64,000 nucleotides of DNA from Auricularia sp. M13 (Eukaryota > Basidiomycota > Agaricomycetes > Auriculariales > Auriculariaceae), in the NCBI GenBank assembly GCA_037042915.1, contig CM073198.1:3906001-3970000 (forward strand), written 5' to 3'. Under the pieces are notes generated by a model. The model was not told the origin of the DNA and did not search any database. It was given only the letters and a program-made list of their open reading frames with translations. A program made the position numbers and the translations under genes. Of the stretch, positions 58,297 to 64,000 are shown piece by piece. Every line of letters begins with the position of its first letter. Position 1 is the stretch's first letter.

Positions 58297-59802
58297 ATGA
58301 CGTCCAACGACCACATCTCGCGCCCACCGCTCGCTCTGGAAAACGGTTCTGACATGGATGCCGATGACATTCAGCTGCTACGAGACGAACTAGAGCGATC
58401 GCGCGAGGTTCATACGGTCGCTGCCCTGAGCAATGCGCTGCGCCGACGATTCTTTTTTGGCTCAGGACATTTGGAGGACCTCAAAGAGTCACTTGCTTTG
58501 CTTCACGAGATCCCCCGGCCTTCGCTGCAAGACATAGGTACAGCTCAACTTATCTTCCGCCCCGAAATCCTGCCCAGCGAGGAAAATTGGGTGCGATGGC
58601 AGCCTTGGCTTGAAGAGCAAGGGTACATGCTGCCAGAACGCTTGCGCCCCGGATGGATACCGTCCTGGAACAATTCTTCAAATCCAACTGACGAACACAT
58701 GTCCCCAGATGGCTTTGGGTCCAAGGCACGTGCGAAAGTCCTCCTGCGCGAGTTTGCCAATGTAGGCTGATTTGTCTCAGAACGAGCGTGTTACCGACGC
58801 AGTGCGCATAGAAGACGGCAAACGAGTATTTCTCAAACTCATTCCCGAAGGACCCGACCAAGAACTCGAAATTGCGGCCTACTTTCTTCGGAACCCATAC
58901 GCTCACACCCTCGTAATCATTGCTATCCTCTTCTCGACGTCTTGCGCCCTCCATTACTTCGTGGGAACCTCATATTCTCCTCGTTTTCCCTCTCCTACGT
59001 CGTCTCTTCAAGCCCGATCCTGATACCGTGCACGACATGCTTGTTAGCATCATTGAACTTGCAGAGGTACGTTCCATAGCCAAGCTGAAATAATCTTCGT
59101 AACTATTCACAAGGGTTTGGCCTTCATGCATGAGCATCATGCGGCTCATCGGTGCGTCGTGCTGCTTGCTAGTGGTGTCAATCTCAGACTTCGTAGTGAT
59201 GTCCATTACCGCAATGCCATGATGGACGCGACCTATCTCATGCCCGAGGGCTGGCATCCCTGGATACGGCGGGATATGGTGTATACCCGGGGAGAAAAAC
59301 CTCGAAAGATCACTATTCTTCCTCGATCGCAGGTGCCTATGAAGTATTTCCTGACCGACTTCGGCATGTCCGTCAAGTACGAATCCTTCGAAGATCGCGG
59401 TCTCGTCACTGGGATTGGCGGTTTGAACCGCACATTGCCCGAACAATCCCCAACCGTTCCTTACGACCCCTTCCCGGCGGACGTACGCATGTTCGGCGAT
59501 ATGATACGCGACTGGCAGTTTGTGCGTTATTCCTCTCGGCCTCCCGTTCGTCTGGCACCTGACTTTAGCAGGGCTTTCTAGGGCTCGGCTTCCTGGATCC
59601 TATCGTAGCTAAGCTATGTCATGATGATCCAGCGCTCAGACCCACGGCATCAGATATTGTCGATGCTCTCAAATCTCTCGCTCAGGAACAGTCGAGGTTC
59701 ACTTTGCAGCTCCCCCTTCGACGCCGAGAGTCACCGGGGGTTCCCTTGAAGGTTTGGTTTCAGTATCTCGCCCGTGTTCTTTCTGTTCCCGGCGAGTCAT
59801 GA
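58297..59802 (+). pseudogene. Kinase-like protein B, two single-base frameshifts
   Basis: The exon plan is that of kinase C: an N-terminal exon from 58297 (SEENWVRWQPWLEEQGYMLP), then RVFFLK-type lysine text (KRVFLKLI), HRDVHYRN and FLTDFGMSVKYES, ending at 59802. In exon 2 one base is missing at about 58882-58888 (AAYF then SEPIRSHPRNHCYPLLDV in the next frame) and another at about 58966-58967 (PPLLRG then LLVFPLLRRLFKPDPD in a third frame). Both positions are intact in kinases A and C. The first intron has a GC donor (AAG|GCACGT) if spliced as in the paralogues. Either a pseudogene or two read errors; elsewhere the copy is well preserved. Confidence 0.7.
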
Positions 59803-59832
59803 CCTATCTGTCATTCCAATTTCTCGGCTGCC

Positions 59833-60189
59833 TCAGAGGATGTTGTATGCCGTCGGCGTTTGATGAAACAAGCGAGCCGTCAATCCGAGTTGTCGCGTGC
59901 TAGGTAATTGTTCTGGTGGTGTTCTGTGAGTCAGAGCTGTGACTGGGATCCCTGGATGGCTGCAGAACAACGATTTGAAACGCACGACCAGAAGGCCGTC
60001 AACGTGGATCGACGCAAAAGAGTCCCCGATCAGCATCGACGCAATGTACTCTGCAGACATGCTCGGCGCTAATTGAACAAGGATTCCGTAGAATTCTCTC
60101 CGCAATACAATACCATCCGACACCGGGAAGTGAAACACTTTATGATATCTCGCCACTGAGGCTTTCCCTTCCCTCCGAACCTTTTGCAT
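59833..60189 (-). CDS. Small open frame, unrecognised
   Basis: The ATG at 60189 opens 118 codons, including VFHFPVSDGIVLRREFYGIL and MSAEYIASMLIGDSF. The word FHFPVSDGI recurs on the forward strand at 60815-60845, where it soon meets a stop. This suggests a once-duplicated coding fragment rather than chance. No family recognised, and it may be an exon of a decayed gene. Confidence 0.3.
   Translation of the reverse strand: MQKVRREGKASVARYHKVFHFPVSDGIVLRREFYGILVQLAPSMSAEYIASMLIGDSFASIHVDGLLVVRFKSLFCSHPGIPVTALTHRTPPEQLPSTRQLGLTARLFHQTPTAYNIL
60110..60135. repeat. 26-bp inverted repeat, left copy
   Basis: The reverse complement of 60110-60135 is identical to 60818-60843 (it begins TTTCACTTCCCGGTGTCGGA). 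A 14-bp part also recurs at 60275-60288. Confidence 0.8.
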
Positions 60190-60594
60190 CGTATTCCCAG
60201 GCATAAAATACAGGGGGGTAGACGTTTTTGTGGAGGGGAAATGTGCAAAGGACGACGAGCAATGCAATACACTAGGAAGTGAAATATTTCGGAAGCATCT
60301 GATGCATCAGCAATCGCCGCTCCGACCGCTCGGAACTCATTTCGTCCCCACTAGGAGTCTTCAGTAGAACGACGAAGGCGTCAATGTTGTATTCTTAAAA
60401 GCTACCATGAAATCCCTGAAGTCCTTAATGCACTTCCGGGCGCGAACTTCGAGGCTATGAAAGGTACCGAGCTCTGTTCCGAGCTTCCGAACATCGAGCT
60501 GGCTACCCCGTCGAGCACCCAACTGCGTTTGAGCCACATACACGCAAAGGCAGCCTCCTGTGGGCTGTATATACACATTATAATCCATATTGAA

Positions 60595-60632
60595 GGGGTG
60601 GGAGGGGTACAGGGCGTAGGGGGAGGCGTGGG
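60595..60632 (+). other. G-rich stretch, possible G-quadruplex
   Basis: Six runs of three to five guanines lie within 38 bases, separated by one to five bases, which meets the usual four-tract pattern. Confidence 0.5.
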
Positions 60633-60817
60633 TTGCAAATGGCCGATTGCGTACACCACCATTCACACGACGGCGACGGCTCTGGTCACCGCTGCAAAGA
60701 CATTTTCCCATCGGACACTTCAATATTGTGTAGCCTGCCCATTTCTGCATGTGTCTATATCAGCTCAAGTGTCCACGATGTGTGAGTAGCGCGCTGAAGA
60801 CGGAAAAGTGCGGAATA

Positions 60818-60843
60818 TTTCACTTCCCGGTGTCGGATGGTAT
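60818..60843. repeat. 26-bp inverted repeat, right copy
   Basis: Perfect inverted match to 60110-60135, about 680 bases away. Confidence 0.8.
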
Positions 60844-61010
60844 ATGATGAAGTTTAGCAACAATCCAAGATCTGCTGTCGGAAAAGGCGCAGACTTCGCA
60901 GTGGTGCAGCTTCTGTCCACGACTTCGGTCAACCAATTCCATCAACGTCTACTATGCGTTGTCCAGCATTCCGATCAGACAGGAAAACAACGGTAGGATC
61001 CTGGGGTGAA

Positions 61011-61070
61011 GGGTGCTCAAAGCAGTCGAGAATGCCCTTAACGATTGCGCCTAGGCCCTAGAGCCTCACC
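61011..61070 (-). pseudogene. Relic of the HDAC-family terminal exon
   Basis: Read on the reverse strand, this matches the terminal exon of the HDAC gene (63139-63073): AATCGTTAAGGGCATTCTCG here against AACGTCAAGGGCGTTCTCGA there, giving VKGILDCF against VKGVLDGF. The match extends into the 3' flank (GGGTGCT on the forward strand in both). Upstream exons are not recognisable. It sits 3' of kinase B as the HDAC gene sits 3' of kinase C. Confidence 0.6.
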
Positions 61071-61357
61071 GCAGTAGTCTCAGTACCTCCGGTTAGTTTA
61101 ATGATCCCAACAAAGGATGCTCGGACATACCTAGTACTTCAAGAGCGTTAGCCGGTACAGCTCGATGCTGCTGCGCCATCGACTCGGAGGTCATCTCTAC
61201 CAAAGCCTAAGCTGCCACTGGCGACCGAGACTTGACCGAGATTGTGCATTTAGAGCATTTAGAGCAGATTACAAGATCTAGGATCAGCAACTAGACTGTG
61301 GGAAATTTTCTCTCCCCCTCTCAATGGCAGAGCACCGTAGGCGAGGGTGGAATATTT

Positions 61358-61386
61358 GATCCCGCGAACACAATTGGAACCGGATC
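61358..61386 (+). promoter_or_regulatory. Conserved upstream element, kinase C copy
   Basis: GATCCCGCGA and TTGGAACCGGATC, as upstream of kinase B, ending 35 bases before the ATG. Confidence 0.4.
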
Positions 61387-61421
61387 AATTCCCGGTCATC
61401 GTGCCTTGACTTGCAGCCTCC

Positions 61422-62924
61422 ATGTCAGTCCACCATAGCTCGTCTTCGCTCGAGTTTGGCGTTGACGACCCAGATGAGGCCAATGACGAAATACAGCATC
61501 TACGGGGTGCTTTACTTCGGTCGCGCGAGGTCCACACCCTGGCTGCCCTGAGCAGGGCGTTACGCCGACGGTTCTTTATGGGGCCTGGAAACTTGGAAGA
61601 CTTCAAGGAATCATGGGCATTGCTCCAAGAAACTCCACGACCGTCGCTAGAAGACATAGGCACGGATCAGCTTACTTTTCGACCCGAAATCATGACCTCT
61701 GAGAAGAACTGGGTACGATGGCAGCCTTGGCTCGAAGAGCAAGGGTACATGCTGCCAGAACGCCTGCGCCCCGGCTGGATTCCTTCCTGGAGTGACTCGC
61801 CGGATCCAACTGACTCACTCATATCCCCTGACGGCTTTGGGTCCAAGGCACGCGTAGAACTGCTCCTATAACGTGTCATTCAAGGCTGATTCTCGTCTCA
61901 GAACGAGAGCATTACCGACGCAGTTCGCATCAAGTACAACAAACGTGTATTCTTCAAACTCGTCGCCCAAGATTCGGGCCAAGAACTCGAAATCGCGGCG
62001 TACTTCTCGTCAGAACCCATGCGGTCAGACTCTCGCAATCACTGCTACCCTTTGCTCGATGTCTTACGCCCGCCACTTCTTCGCGGAAAGCCCTACATTC
62101 TTCTCGTCTTTCCTCTCCTGCGTCGTCTCTTCGAGCCCGATCCTGATACCGTACATGATATGCTTATCAGCATCATTGCACTTGCTGAGGTATGACCATC
62201 GCCAAGCTCTCACTTCTTCCATAACCATTTGAAAGGGCCTTGCTTTCATGCATGAACATCATGTGGCTCATCGGTGTGTCATGCAGCTTGTCTGCGGTAC
62301 TGCTCTCAAACTTTGTCTTATCACAGGGACGTCCATTATCGCAATGCAATGATGGATGCAACCTATCTCATGCCCGAGGGCTGGCACCCTTGGATGCGAG
62401 ATGTCGTATATACCCGGGGAACAAAGCCTCGACAGCTCACGGTTCTTCCTCGCTCGCAGGTGCCTATGAGTTATTTTCTGACCGACTTCGGCATGTCCGT
62501 CAAGTACGAGTCTCTTAAAGACCGCGGTCTCGTCACAGGAATTGGTGGTCTCAATCGCACGCTGCCCGAACACTCTCCCACAGTTCCTTACGACCCCTTC
62601 CCAGCGGATGTACGCATGTTCGGCGATATGATATACGACTGGCAATTTGTGCGTTTTCTCACCAAGTGAAAATTTGCAGCTAACTTTAGCCAGGGCTTTC
62701 TGGGGCTTGGTTTCCTTGATCCTATAGTGGCTAAGCTACGTGACGATGACCCGCTGCTTAGACCCACAGCGTCAGAAATGGTCGTGGCTCTCAAATCTGT
62801 CGCTGAGCGACGCTCGCGCTTCAGTCTTCAGCTCCCCCTGCGGCGTCGCGAGTCGCCAGGGACTTCCCTGAAGGTGTGGTTTCAGTATCTCACTCGTATT
62901 CTTTCCGTTCCCCGCAAATCGTGA
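61422..62924 (+). CDS. Kinase-like protein C (intact)
   Basis: Five exons: 61422-61847, 61902-62189, 62236-62273, 62327-62648 and 62694-62924; 434 residues. N-terminal family domain SEKNWVRWQPWLEEQGYMLP. Kinase features: lysine in KRVFFKLV, catalytic loop HRDVHYRNAMMD, DFG in FLTDFGMSVKYES, and a conserved C-lobe segment TGIGGLNRTLPEHSPTVPYD. No glycine-rich loop. Intron 1 probably uses a GC donor (AAG|GCACGC); a GT six bases later would also keep the frame and add two residues. Exons 2-4 have the same lengths as in kinase A. It converges on the HDAC gene, whose stop lies about 150 bases beyond. Confidence 0.8.
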
Positions 62925-63072
62925 TACATCTGTCTCTAGCAATGCCTGAACTGTCGCGCAAGTCGGCGCACTGTATGATACTGTCATCCTGTGTTCTGCG
63001 GAACAAAGTGAACTGTCATAAATACTTTCTGTGCGTAGTACATGTGATTGGAGTAACCAGCATGGGTGCTTC

Positions 63073-64000
63073 TCATGTCTTTCCAAAGCCGTCGAGAACG
63101 CCCTTGACGTTTGCGCCAAGAGCCTCCATGCAATATCCTCTAGAGCGGCCGTTACTCGATCGATGACCGATTGTTAATGCTTAAACGTACCCTTCGAAGA
63201 GGAAGAGTGTCTGGCGCTGCAGTGTCTTAATCCGCGCACCGATAGCAGCGTAGCACGGCGTCGTCAGAGTGAAGCAGCAGATCGGGTCGTCCTTGTAGGT
63301 GTCGACACCTAGGCTGACCGAGATTCAGATCAGATCTAAGGCATAAAGTTTTGACGCAGAATGTACCTGACCACGACGAAATTCGGCTGAAAGCCCTCGA
63401 TGGCCTTGAAGCCTTCGTCGACAGCGTTAAGATATTCTTCGTCGCCTGTTGTATGCTGAGGGAGTGGTATATTCACGTTATACCCTTTTCCTGACCCTTG
63501 CCCTCTCTCGGAAGCAGAGCCTGTGAAGTCTATTGCATCCTGGTCAACACATGTTACAATCGAAGAGGCTCAACTTTCATGGATAATCGCCCTCCGCGTG
63601 CAACGACACGTAAAGCACCGAGCTGTCTTCATAGAAAATCTCCTGGGTGCCATTCCCATGATGGTAGTCGATGTCGAGTATGGCGACACGTGGTGCAGGT
63701 TGCGATAGGCTCTGAAGGTAGCGCACAGCGATGGCTGCATTGTTGAAGTAGCAATATCCGCCGCAGACGGACGTCCCTGCGTGATGTCCGGGCGGACGTC
63801 TGCATGGAATTTAGCAAGTAACATGATGCAGCAAATCCCTGAGAAGCTCACGTTAGGGCGAAGACGCCGGGCTGCGACGACGACTGCAAGAGCTCAGCCG
63901 CTCGAATGGCGACGCGCACGGACGCCTCGATCGCCGTATATGTGTCTAATTTGCGTCATCTTGCGGTTTCAATCGTCCGAACATCATATGCACCTTCAGT
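63073..64000 (-). CDS. Histone deacetylase family protein, 5' end outside the window
   Basis: Exons on the reverse strand: 63945-63852, 63799-63579, 63529-63367, 63313-63191 and 63139-63073; upstream exons lie beyond base 64000. The HDAC/acetylpolyamine-amidohydrolase fold is clear: TRPPGHHAGTSVCGGYCYFN, ILDIDYHHGNGTQEIFY, SLHAEGDYPYFTG, VVVSLGVDTYKDDP and EGGYCMEALGANVKGVLDGF. Zinc ligands (the Asp and His of DIDYHH and the Asp of GVDTYKDD) are present, so the enzyme should be active on acetyl-lysine or acetylated polyamines. The intron 63578-63530 would start with GA instead of GT (CCAT|GAAAGT): either a base error or a disabling change. Otherwise intact. Confidence 0.85.

Larger units (their letters stand above)
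59803..61421. other. Intergenic region with relics and short repeats
   Basis: About 1.6 kb between kinases B and C. It holds a weak reverse-strand open frame (59833-60189), a 26-bp inverted repeat (60110-60135 and 60818-60843), a G-rich stretch (60595-60632) and a relic of the HDAC terminal exon (61011-61070). These are described separately. Confidence 0.6.

Noticed and set aside
1-64000. CRISPR arrays, insertion sequences, integrated viruses or retrotransposons
   Set aside because: No regular repeat arrays, long terminal repeats, reverse transcriptase, transposase or viral motifs were seen.

Overview
The window looks like nuclear DNA of a basidiomycete fungus, most likely an Agaricomycete. 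The evidence is the dense packing of genes on both strands, many GT-AG introns of about 45-60 nt, and a gene set typical of that class: a DUF6535 membrane protein, MYND-finger proteins, F-box paralogues, arrestin-like proteins, an Egt1-type ergothioneine synthase and lineage-specific kinase-like proteins. No species can be named. I traced the exon models below by hand from splice signals, phase and the conserved residues of each family. Several open reading frames begin at TTG or GTG, so I moved those starts to the first in-frame ATG.

Layout. 0-5 kb: a doubtful 3' gene end, a MYND protein (frameshifted), a metallo-beta-lactamase-fold protein and a multi-exon protein of unknown function. 5.9-11 kb: a secreted FAD oxidoreductase and two tandem F-box genes, the second broken. 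13-19 kb: egt1 and an arrestin-like gene. 20-24 kb: an eroded arrestin-like copy and an OGFr-domain gene. 24.8-31.7 kb: a large phospholipase D and a Ysc84-domain protein. 32-39 kb: a small gene of unknown function, a seven-exon cysteine-rich secreted protein, another F-box protein, a second MYND protein and a third arrestin-like gene. 39-51.5 kb: an F-box pseudogene, two secreted serine carboxypeptidases flanking mob2 and a DUF6535 membrane protein, then an intron-containing tRNA-His. 52-64 kb: an O-fucosyltransferase-like type II membrane protein, three paralogous kinase-like genes (A and C intact, B frameshifted), an unknown gene, and a histone-deacetylase-family gene cut by the window edge, with a relic copy of its last exon between kinases B and C.

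Two themes stand out. The first is local duplication followed by decay: F-box (one intact, two broken), arrestin-like (one intact, two broken), kinase-like (two intact, one broken), the HDAC terminal exon, and the two intact carboxypeptidases. The second is a series of single-base frameshifts, several of them in homopolymer runs, inside genes that should be conserved (egt1, phospholipase D twice, Ysc84, MYND). Both insertions and deletions occur, which suggests assembly or read errors at least in those genes. Apart from the duplicated kinase/HDAC pair I see no pathway-level cluster; most neighbours look like unrelated housekeeping or lineage-specific genes.
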